From contig CALCNO010000176.1 in assembly GCA_937897615.1 (NCBI GenBank), positions 1-29,220 of the forward strand: 29,220 nucleotides of DNA. The letters are read 5' to 3'. Position numbers and translations under genes: made by a program. Below, one piece after another: positions 22,831-29,220 of the stretch (within the stretch, counting starts at the first letter, position 1; the number at the start of each line of letters is the position of its first letter). This stretch comes from an uncultured Anaerolineaceae bacterium. Its GTDB lineage: Bacteria > Chloroflexota > Anaerolineae > Anaerolineales > Anaerolineaceae. Below the pieces are notes generated by a model. It saw only the letters and a program-made list of their open reading frames with translations. It was not told where the DNA came from and made no database searches.

Positions 22831-23652
22831 ATGTCATCAATTTTTGAAAAATTCTCCCTGAAGGGCAAGACCTCGCTGGTTACCGGCGGCGGGGGGTTGT
22901 TGGGCAGGGAATTTGTGAGAACACTTGCTGAGGCCGGTTCCACCGTGTACCTTGCGGATATCTCAACCGAACTGGTGGAGCGTACGTTGCGCGGATTGCA
23001 GGGTTTACCCGGTGAGGTACGCCCCATGCTGGTGGATGTAACTTCCGCAGATTCGGTTGATGGCGCGGTTGCCCGTATGGTTGCGGAAAGTGACGGCTTG
23101 GATGTGCTGGTGAATAGTGCGGCGCTCGATCCCAAATTCGATCCCGGAAATGCCGTCAAGCAAACCAATGCTTTTGAAGAGTATCCGCTGCAATTGTGGC
23201 AGGATGGCCTCAAGGTCAACCTTACCGGAGCTTTTTTGATGACCCAGGCAGCCTGTCGCCAGATGGTGAAGCAGGGAACTGGTTCGATCATCAACATTTG
23301 CTCCACCTACGGGTTGGTGGGGCCAGACCAGCGCATCTACGAAAATCTGGGGACGGAACGCATGTACAAGCCGGTTTTCTACTCGGTGACTAAAGCCGGT
23401 ATTTTGGGCTTCACGCGTTATCTGGCAGCTTATTATGCCGGCAGCGGCATCCGTGTGAATGCGCTCACGCCGGGCGGGGTGGAGAACCAGCACGACCCAC
23501 AATTTGTGCGGAATTACTCGTCGCGCGCGATTTTGGGACGCATGGCGAACAAGGACGAAATGAATGGTGCTTTGTTATTCTTGGCCTCAGAGGCTTCCTC
23601 TTACATGACTGGAGGAAATCTGGTGGTCGATGGAGGATGGACTGCATGGTAA
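22831..23652 (+). CDS. SDR family oxidoreductase (PtmA-like)
   Basis: A 273-residue classical SDR: TGGGGLLG (18-25) as cofactor site, LVNSAA (93-98), the catalytic Ser158 with Tyr184 and Lys188, and a C-terminal MTGGNLVVDGGWTAW. An insertion around residues 100-118 (DPKFDPGNAVKQTNAFEEYPL, read as two parts) is longer than in simple SDRs. The gene sits directly before an acylneuraminate cytidylyltransferase, as ptmA sits beside ptmB in Campylobacter flagellin glycosylation loci, which hints at a nonulosonic-acid or precursor role. That parallel is from memory and is inference. It overlaps the next gene by seven bases. Confidence 0.87.
   Translation: MSSIFEKFSLKGKTSLVTGGGGLLGREFVRTLAEAGSTVYLADISTELVERTLRGLQGLPGEVRPMLVDVTSADSVDGAVARMVAESDGLDVLVNSAALDPKFDPGNAVKQTNAFEEYPLQLWQDGLKVNLTGAFLMTQAACRQMVKQGTGSIINICSTYGLVGPDQRIYENLGTERMYKPVFYSVTKAGILGFTRYLAAYYAGSGIRVNALTPGGVENQHDPQFVRNYSSRAILGRMANKDEMNGALLFLASEASSYMTGGNLVVDGGWTAW
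23632..23637 (+). promoter_or_regulatory. Ribosome binding site deciding the start of the fused synthetase
   Basis: GGAGGA lies eight bases before ATG 23646, inside the end of the SDR gene. It favours 23646 over the in-frame ATG at 23637, which overlaps this site. Confidence 0.6.
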
Positions 23653-24872
23653 AAAGGGCTGAAGTTCTAGCAATAATCCCGGCGCGCGGTGGCTCTAAGG
23701 GTATCCCGCGTAAGAACATCAAGGACTTTGGTGGATACCCGCTGATTTCGTATAGCATCCTGGCGGGACTGCGCTCAAAATTAGTGACGCGCACCATTAT
23801 TTCTACGGATGATGAGGAAATTGCGGCGGTAGCCCGCGCATACGGCGCCGAAGTGCCATTTTTGCGCCCGGAAGAATTTGCCCGCGACAATACCACCGAT
23901 TTGCCGGTCTACAAGCATGCCCTGGAGTGGCTGTACGAGCATGAGGACTATCGCCCGGATGTGGTGGTGCAACTTCGGCCCACTTCTCCCATCCGGCCGC
24001 TGAACTGTGTGGACGATGCCGTGGGGCTGCTCCTGGCAAACCCCACCGCCGATTCGGTGCGCGGGGTGGTGATGGCAGCGCAAAACCCGTTCAAGATGTG
24101 GAAGATCGAGCCGGAAGGGCGCATGATCCCGTTGGTGGGCGTGCCGGGGATTACCGAGCCTTACAATGCGCCGCGCCAGGTGCTGCCGGATGCTTACTGG
24201 CAGACCGGCCACATTGATGCTATCCGCCCGCACGTCATTCTGGACAAACAGTCCATGAGCGGAAGGATCATCCTGCCGCTGGTGATTGACCAGAAATACA
24301 CCATAGACCTGGACACCCCGGCAGACTGGCGTAATGCCGAAACGATGATCCGCGATGGCGGGCTGACCTTTGTGGACCCTGCCAACCAGCGCCGCACGCT
24401 GCCCCAAAAGGTCAAACTGCTGGTGATGGACTTTGACGGCGTGCTCACTGATAACCGTGTGTGGGTAACCCAGGATGGCTCAGAGGCGGTGGCGGCCAAC
24501 CGCAGCGACAGTCTGGGTCTGGCACTGTTGCGGGAAAAGAAAAAGGTGGCTTCGCTGGTGATCTCCAAGGAGCGCAACCCGGTGGTCGAGGCGCGCTGCA
24601 AAAAGATCAACCTGCCCGTGCTGCAAGGAATTGACGATAAGGCCAAGGCGCTCAGAGATTACATGGCAGAGAACAAGATTGATCCGACTACGGTGGTATA
24701 CATCGGCAACGATACGAATGACTTGCCATGCTTCCCGGTGGCGGCGTTTGCCTTTGCCCCGGCCGATGCCCAACCGGAAGTTCAACGCAAGGCCGATTGG
24801 GTGCTGAATAACATGGGCGGGCGCGGGGCGGTGCGGGAACTTTGTGATATTCTTATCTCTCGATTACAATAA
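23646..24872 (+). CDS. CMP-nonulosonic acid synthetase fused to a KdsC-like HAD phosphatase
   Basis: A 408-residue two-domain protein. Residues 1-240 are an acylneuraminate cytidylyltransferase: IPARGGSKGIPRKNI (11-25), LRPTSPIR (110-117), TGHIDAI and IDLDTPAD (220-227). Residues about 255-405 are a HAD domain of the KdsC/C0 type: MDFDGVLTD with nucleophile Asp262 and Asp264, SLVISKE with Ser307 and Lys308, and GNDTNDL with Asp356 and Asp359. All HAD catalytic residues are present. Vertebrate CMAS has a similar C-terminal domain, and KdsC-like enzymes can remove the 9-phosphate of Kdn or sialic acid. The protein may therefore dephosphorylate and activate a nonulosonic acid. The pathway assignment is inference. 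Confidence 0.92.
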   Translation: MVKRAEVLAIIPARGGSKGIPRKNIKDFGGYPLISYSILAGLRSKLVTRTIISTDDEEIAAVARAYGAEVPFLRPEEFARDNTTDLPVYKHALEWLYEHEDYRPDVVVQLRPTSPIRPLNCVDDAVGLLLANPTADSVRGVVMAAQNPFKMWKIEPEGRMIPLVGVPGITEPYNAPRQVLPDAYWQTGHIDAIRPHVILDKQSMSGRIILPLVIDQKYTIDLDTPADWRNAETMIRDGGLTFVDPANQRRTLPQKVKLLVMDFDGVLTDNRVWVTQDGSEAVAANRSDSLGLALLREKKKVASLVISKERNPVVEARCKKINLPVLQGIDDKAKALRDYMAENKIDPTTVVYIGNDTNDLPCFPVAAFAFAPADAQPEVQRKADWVLNNMGGRGAVRELCDILISRLQ

Positions 24873-24911
24873 ACAGTTGCGTTACGGATACTGGATTCCA
24901 AGGAGCCATTC

Positions 24912-25973
24912 ATGTTCGATATCGAGTTTTACCAAAAAGTTTATGATCTGAAAAAACGCCTGATGGGCGGCGAAAAAATGGAGCGGGAGTTCCTGGTGGA
25001 TAAACTGGAATCCTACCGTTCGCGTGAACCGGTAGTCTACAACATTGAGACCACCAATGCCTGCAACATGCGCTGTGAGATGTGCCCGCGTACCACCATT
25101 ATGACCCGCCCGGTGGAGACAATGCGCCCGGAGATGTTCAAGCGCGTCATCGACCAGCTCAAACCTTTTACCCCTGAACAGCTCACCCGCTGGGAAGATT
25201 TTGTAGTCTCGCATTACGGCATTCCTAAGACCGATATGAGCGAGAACCATTATTTTCTGTATGTGATCCCGCGCGTGATCGTGCTGCACGGCTATGGCGA
25301 CCCGTTACTCGATAAGAGCATGCCCCAGTATGTAAAATGGATGACCGAACGCGGCCTTGAAAGTTACTTCTCTTGCAACCCGGCCAACATCAACATGGAG
25401 CGCACCATCGAGACCTTTGAAAACGGCCTGGGCTATGTGAAGTACTCCATTGAAAGCGTGGATGACCTGCGCCACAAAGAGGTACGCGGGCAGGCCTCCA
25501 ACTTCACAGAATCCTACAAGAATATCCTCAAACTGCTGGACCTGAAGGCACAGCATAATTACAAGACCACCATCGTTATCACCATGATCAATCTCAATAA
25601 GCCCTGGCAGCAGGATGAATTTGCCAAGCTCAAGGAAGCTTTTAAGGGCATGGATGTGTATGTGTACCTTAAGAGCCAGGATCAGATGTGGTATGAAGAC
25701 AACAAGCAGACCACCCAATCCATTCACTGGTTGGAATTCTGCCAGTTCCCCTGGTCTTCCATGACCATCAAGTCCAATGGCGAGGCAGTGGAGTGCGTAG
25801 AAGATTTCAATAACGAGATTGTCCTTGGCGATACTGCCACAGAGTCTTTGGTGGATATTTGGAATGGCGAGAAGTATCGCCAATTCCGCAAAGACCACTT
25901 TGACCTGCGCCCGGGCATTAAGTGTACCGAGCAATGCGATATGAACCTGATCGGCAGTTTTCTGGCTGCCTAA
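24912..25973 (+). CDS. Radical SAM protein with SPASM/twitch-like C-terminus
   Basis: A 353-residue protein. The radical SAM motif C51-x3-C55-x2-C58 lies in TTNACNMRCEMCPR. After the partial TIM barrel (VLHGYGDPLLDK, SIESVDDLRHKEVRG) come C277, C295, C338 and C342 in a pattern like a SPASM or twitch region (SMTIKSNGEAVECVEDF, LVDIWNGEKYRQFR), which binds an auxiliary iron-sulfur cluster. Between the first motif and the barrel core there is an insertion at about 66-95. The substrate is unknown. It sits between the fused CMP-sugar synthetase and the second NeuB-like synthase, so a modification of a sugar precursor or carrier is plausible. AAGGAG precedes the ATG. Confidence 0.9.
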   Translation: MFDIEFYQKVYDLKKRLMGGEKMEREFLVDKLESYRSREPVVYNIETTNACNMRCEMCPRTTIMTRPVETMRPEMFKRVIDQLKPFTPEQLTRWEDFVVSHYGIPKTDMSENHYFLYVIPRVIVLHGYGDPLLDKSMPQYVKWMTERGLESYFSCNPANINMERTIETFENGLGYVKYSIESVDDLRHKEVRGQASNFTESYKNILKLLDLKAQHNYKTTIVITMINLNKPWQQDEFAKLKEAFKGMDVYVYLKSQDQMWYEDNKQTTQSIHWLEFCQFPWSSMTIKSNGEAVECVEDFNNEIVLGDTATESLVDIWNGEKYRQFRKDHFDLRPGIKCTEQCDMNLIGSFLAA

Positions 25974-26001
25974 CCTGTGTTACCTACGAGGAGATAATTC
26001 G

Positions 26002-26871
26002 ATGAAACGTGAAATGATGATCGGAAAACGCCCTGTTGGTGACGGGCACCCCGTTTATGTTATTGCCGAGGCCGGAATCAACCACAACGGTGATATTGAG
26101 ATTGCCAAGCAATTGATCCGGGCTGCCAAACATGCTGGTGTGGATGCCGTCAAGTTCCAAAAGCGCACACCGGAACTGTGCGTCCCGCCTGAGCAACGCG
26201 GCCAGATGCGCGAGACCCCCTGGGGTTACATCACCTATATGGAATACCGCCAAAAGACTGAATTCGGCAAAGCGGAGTATGACGAGATCAACCGTTTTTG
26301 CAAGGAAATCGGCATTGATTGGTTTGTCTCCGTGTGGGACGAAGAGGCGGTAAATTTTATGGAGCAGTATGCTCCCATCTGCTACAAGATCCCTTCAGCC
26401 TCACTTACTGACCATAAATTGCTCAAGCACTTGCGCTCCACCGGGCGCCCGCTGATCCTCTCGACCGGTATGTCTACCATGGACCAGATCAAGGCTTCAG
26501 TCGAACTCATCGGGCAGGAGAATCTGGTGCTCACCCATGCTACCAGCACCTACCCGTGCGACCCGCATGAGTTGAACCTGCGCATGATCCAAACCCTGCG
26601 CAGCACATTCACATGTCCCATTGGCTATTCCGGGCATGAGGTTGGCCTGGTAACCTCTGCGGTGGCGGTGGGGCTGGGCGCGTGCATGGTGGAACGCCAT
26701 ATCACGTTAGACCGCGCCATGTGGGGTTCTGACCAGGCGGCCTCGGTGGAACCGGGCGGCTTTGAGAAACTGGTCAAATACATCCGCGTTACCGAGCAGT
26801 CAGTAGGCGATGGCATCAAGAAAGTGTACGAAAGCGAGCTGCCGTCGTTGAAGAAGTTACGCAGGGTTTAA
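26002..26871 (+). CDS. NeuB-family nonulosonic acid synthase lacking the SAF domain
   Basis: A 289-residue synthase with VIAEAGINHNGD (20-31), VKFQKRTPE (50-58), KIPSASLTDHKLL, LSTGMSTMDQI, THATSTYP (178-185), GYSGHE (208-213), ERHIT (231-235) and SDQAASVEP (243-251). These are the NeuB catalytic-barrel motifs, closer to the standard pattern than those of the synthase at 14367. The protein stops after the barrel, so the usual C-terminal SAF domain, which normally completes the active site of the partner subunit, is missing. No frameshift is visible and the next gene follows at once. A sugar-phosphate substrate would fit the nearby HAD phosphatase domain, but this is inference. GAGGAG precedes the ATG by eight bases. 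Confidence 0.92.
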   Translation: MKREMMIGKRPVGDGHPVYVIAEAGINHNGDIEIAKQLIRAAKHAGVDAVKFQKRTPELCVPPEQRGQMRETPWGYITYMEYRQKTEFGKAEYDEINRFCKEIGIDWFVSVWDEEAVNFMEQYAPICYKIPSASLTDHKLLKHLRSTGRPLILSTGMSTMDQIKASVELIGQENLVLTHATSTYPCDPHELNLRMIQTLRSTFTCPIGYSGHEVGLVTSAVAVGLGACMVERHITLDRAMWGSDQAASVEPGGFEKLVKYIRVTEQSVGDGIKKVYESELPSLKKLRRV

Positions 26872-26874
26872 GAG

Positions 26875-28488
26875 TTGAAGGGACTTTCTCCGAGAAAAAT
26901 CACAACTGCTGTTCACCAGCGCTGGGCGCACTTTTCCAGTAACCGGCGCTGGAACCATTTAATCCGAAAAGTGCAACAACTGCCATTGCCGGAGACCGCA
27001 AAAGGGCCGGTGATTCTTTTTAATGCCTCTACGCGCCTGCAAAGCATGAGCCAAAATGCTGCCTACTCGCTGCTGGCCGGTCTTGGCCTGCGCGCTAACG
27101 GGCTAGCAGTGCATTACGTGGTATGCCACGCCGGCCTGGAACGCTGCATTTTGGGAAGCAACCGCGATGATGTATACCAGGCTCCCCCGTGCGAATTGTG
27201 TATCCGGCAGAGCCGGCAGGTGTTCAGTGGCGCGCCATTCACCTGGCTGGAACAGCACGAGTATCCGGAGTTGAAAGAAGAACTTCAGCACCTGACAGTA
27301 CCGCAATTGATCCAATACCAGAAAGATCATTTACCGCTTGGGTTTTGGGCGGTCAATTCGCTGCGCTGGGTACTGCGTCGGCATAATTTACCCGATGATG
27401 AATCCACGCGGGGGTTTCTGCGCATGTTCATTCACTCTGCCTGGAATGTGTACAGGCAGTTCTCGGCGTTGATCGAACAACTCCATCCTCAGGCAATGAT
27501 CGTTTTCAACGGCATGTTCTACCCGGAGGCGGCGGCACGCCAGGCTGCCCTTGACCGGGGTGTGCGGGTGATCACACACGAGGTGGGTATCCAGCCGCTT
27601 ACTGCATTCTTCACCGATGGCGAGGCTACCGCCTACCCGTTGGAGATCCCCGCCGATTTTGAACTCACCCCGGCAATGAACGCCCGTTTAGATGAGTACC
27701 TGAGCCGCCGTTTTAAGGGTGACTTTACGATGGCGGGCATTCGCTTCTGGGGGCAGATTGAAGAGTTGGGTGGTGTACTAAAGGAAAAGATTTCCCGCTA
27801 CCAAAAAATAGTCCCGGTCTTTACCAATGTCATTTTTGATACCAGCCAGGTACATGCCAACACCATTTTTCCGGATATGTTCGCCTGGCTGCAGGTGGTA
27901 AAACAGGCAGCCAAAACGCACCCGGCTATGCTGTTCGTTCTACGGGCGCACCCCGATGAAGGCCGCAAAGGCAAAGAGAGCCGTGAGAGCGTGGCAGACT
28001 GGGTAAAACAAAATGCGCTCGACCAGCTTGCCAATGTGGTTTTTATTGACACAGACGAGATGGTGAGTTCCTATGAATTGATCCGCCTGTCGCATTTTGT
28101 GATGGTATACAACTCCACCATTGGCCTGGAAGCCGTGCTACTGGGAAAGAACGTGCTCGCTGCTGCGCGGGCGCGTTACACGCAGATTCCCACTACCATC
28201 CGTCCGGCCACGCAGGCGGAGTACACAGACAGGTTGAACTCCCTGCTGGAGGGCAGCTCTGAATCCGTGCCCGCCGAGTTCACCCACAATGCCCGGCGGT
28301 TTCTCTATAAACAATTGTTCATGTCCTCGCTGCCGTTCGCGGATTTTTTGGAGCCAGACCGTTTTTGGAAAGGCTATGTGACCCTTAAAAAGATTACTCC
28401 TGAAGCACTGGCGGCAGAGCGTTCTCAGACCATGCAGATATTGCGGGATGCGCTGCTGCACGGCGCTCCCTTTGAATTGAAGCCATGA
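26875..28488 (+). CDS. Large GT-B glycosyltransferase, capsule type (second copy)
   Basis: A 537-residue cytoplasmic protein starting at TTG 26875, three bases after the preceding stop, with AGGG eight bases upstream; no ATG fits the N-terminus. PVILFNASTRLQSM opens the first domain, which includes a CELCIRQSR segment also seen in related proteins. AMIVFNGMFYPEAAARQAALDRG at about 208-230 and FVLRAHPDEG (H359, P360, E362) with VMVYNSTIGLEAVLLGKNVLAA mark the capsule/Kdo-transferase-like fold. Length and the position of the HP motif match the protein at 9917 (H362), so distant paralogy is likely. The donor is unknown. The next gene overlaps by four bases. Confidence 0.75.
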   Translation: MKGLSPRKITTAVHQRWAHFSSNRRWNHLIRKVQQLPLPETAKGPVILFNASTRLQSMSQNAAYSLLAGLGLRANGLAVHYVVCHAGLERCILGSNRDDVYQAPPCELCIRQSRQVFSGAPFTWLEQHEYPELKEELQHLTVPQLIQYQKDHLPLGFWAVNSLRWVLRRHNLPDDESTRGFLRMFIHSAWNVYRQFSALIEQLHPQAMIVFNGMFYPEAAARQAALDRGVRVITHEVGIQPLTAFFTDGEATAYPLEIPADFELTPAMNARLDEYLSRRFKGDFTMAGIRFWGQIEELGGVLKEKISRYQKIVPVFTNVIFDTSQVHANTIFPDMFAWLQVVKQAAKTHPAMLFVLRAHPDEGRKGKESRESVADWVKQNALDQLANVVFIDTDEMVSSYELIRLSHFVMVYNSTIGLEAVLLGKNVLAAARARYTQIPTTIRPATQAEYTDRLNSLLEGSSESVPAEFTHNARRFLYKQLFMSSLPFADFLEPDRFWKGYVTLKKITPEALAAERSQTMQILRDALLHGAPFELKP

Positions 28489-29220
28489 GCGCCAGACCTG
28501 TTTGCTCTATTGTCATCCGCGCCTATAATGAGGAGGCACACATTCGCCGCCTGCTCACCGGCATTGGCGAGCAGACCGTGCGCAATGTGCAGGTGATCCT
28601 GGTGGATTCCGGCTCTACCGATGGCACCGTGGCCGCCGCAGAAGAATTCCCAGTGGAGGTGGTACACATCCCGCCGCAGGAGTTCACCTTTGGCCGCTCA
28701 CTCAACCGGGGCATTGCTGCGGCAAAAGCAGACCTGGTGGTGATGGCCAGTGCGCACGTTTACCCGGTCTACCCCGATTGGCTGGAACAACTGCTGGCAC
28801 CGTTCTCTGATGAAAAGGTGGCTCTCACCTACGGAAAGCAACGCGGTACGCGGCAATCGCACTTTTCAGAGCAGCGCATCTTTATCCATTGGTACCCGGA
28901 TGTCTCTGCTCCACGGCAGGAGCATCCCTTTTGCAACAATGCCAATGCCGCTATCCGGCGCAGCCTGTGGCAGGAGCACCCTTACGATGAGACGCTGACT
29001 GGCTTGGAAGACCTGGAATGGGGCAAGTGGGCGCAATCCAGGGGATACGCCATTTCTTACGTAGCTGCCGCCGAGATCATCCATGTGCATAATGAGAACC
29101 CCAAGGGCATCCGCAATCGTTACTGGCGCGAGGGCATGGCCTTCAAGCGTATCTATCCGCAGGAGCGCTTTGGGCGGGCTGATCTGGTGCGTCTGTTCTA
29201 CCACAACGCACTGGATGACC
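28485..29220 (+). CDS. Family 2 glycosyltransferase, cut by the window edge
   Basis: The first 245 codons of a GT-A protein, open to the last base of the window. IVIRAYNEE (9-17), DSGSTDGT (41-48) and GRSLNRGIAAAKADLVV are classical family 2 motifs, and GLEDLEWGKWA carries the acidic pair E175-D176. At the usual metal-binding DxD position it has SAHVYP (89-94), a substitution I believe occurs in a subset of this family. Only the C-terminus is missing. ATG 28485 overlaps the preceding stop (ATGA). Confidence 0.88.
   Translation, partial: MSARPVCSIVIRAYNEEAHIRRLLTGIGEQTVRNVQVILVDSGSTDGTVAAAEEFPVEVVHIPPQEFTFGRSLNRGIAAAKADLVVMASAHVYPVYPDWLEQLLAPFSDEKVALTYGKQRGTRQSHFSEQRIFIHWYPDVSAPRQEHPFCNNANAAIRRSLWQEHPYDETLTGLEDLEWGKWAQSRGYAISYVAAAEIIHVHNENPKGIRNRYWREGMAFKRIYPQERFGRADLVRLFYHNALDD

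Noticed and set aside
26002..26871. The second NeuB-like gene as a broken copy that lost its SAF domain by frameshift
   Set aside because: I see no SAF-like sequence in any frame downstream; the next gene starts three bases after the stop, so the short form looks natural.
1..29220. CRISPR arrays, insertion sequences, phage genes or attachment sites
   Set aside because: No spaced direct repeats, transposase or integrase motifs, or tRNA-end duplication were seen when reading the window.

Overview
This 29.2 kb window is bacterial, gene-dense and roughly mid-50s percent GC by eye. Almost every protein gene is on the + strand; the one convincing minus-strand gene is a tRNA at the left edge. The style of the proteins (a selenoprotein-like redoxin, a DUF1295 reductase, a YhfC-type membrane protease, a large ABC-exported polysaccharide cluster) reminded me of the Chloroflexota (Anaerolineae-like). 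That placement is an impression from the proteins; no phylogenetic marker here settles it.

Layout. (1) 18-93: tRNA-Ile with a CAU anticodon, minus strand. (2) 206-2690: a compact operon of an AhpC/TSA-type redoxin with an in-frame TGA at its active site followed by a SECIS-like hairpin (a very likely selenoprotein), a DUF4345-like membrane protein, a DegV fatty-acid-binding protein and a DUF1295 membrane reductase. (3) 2836-6188: a second compact operon of a YhfC-family intramembrane protease, an ABC ATPase, its ABC-2 permease, and an unusual secreted-Ig / transmembrane / zinc-ribbon protein; a strong hairpin follows. (4) 6305-29220 and beyond: a cell-surface polysaccharide locus. It opens with a good sigma70-type promoter overlapped by a palindrome and a winged-helix regulator, then runs with almost no gaps through about 22 genes.

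The polysaccharide locus contains an ABC exporter pair (Wzm/Wzt, the latter with a C-terminal glycan-recognition extension), nucleotide-sugar enzymes (GDP-fucose-synthase-like, PseB-like UDP-GlcNAc 4,6-dehydratase, RmlD-like reductase, Gfo/Idh oxidoreductase, SDR), nonulosonic (sialic-like) acid genes (two different NeuB-family synthases, an SpsF-like cytidylyltransferase, and a CMP-sugar synthetase fused to a KdsC-like HAD phosphatase), a radical SAM protein, two methyltransferases, and several glycosyltransferases including three large GT-B proteins of the capsule/teichoic type. The simplest reading is a surface glycan decorated with one or two nonulosonic acids, assembled in the cytoplasm, possibly capped by methylation, and exported by the Wzm/Wzt pair.

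The most notable points are the probable selenoprotein with its SECIS element, the two-synthase nonulosonic acid locus with a fused synthetase-phosphatase and an embedded radical SAM enzyme, the protease-ABC-zinc-ribbon cassette, and the operator-like palindrome at the head of the polysaccharide operon. No CRISPR array, insertion sequence, rRNA or phage gene was seen. No stretch longer than 300 bases lacks a gene.
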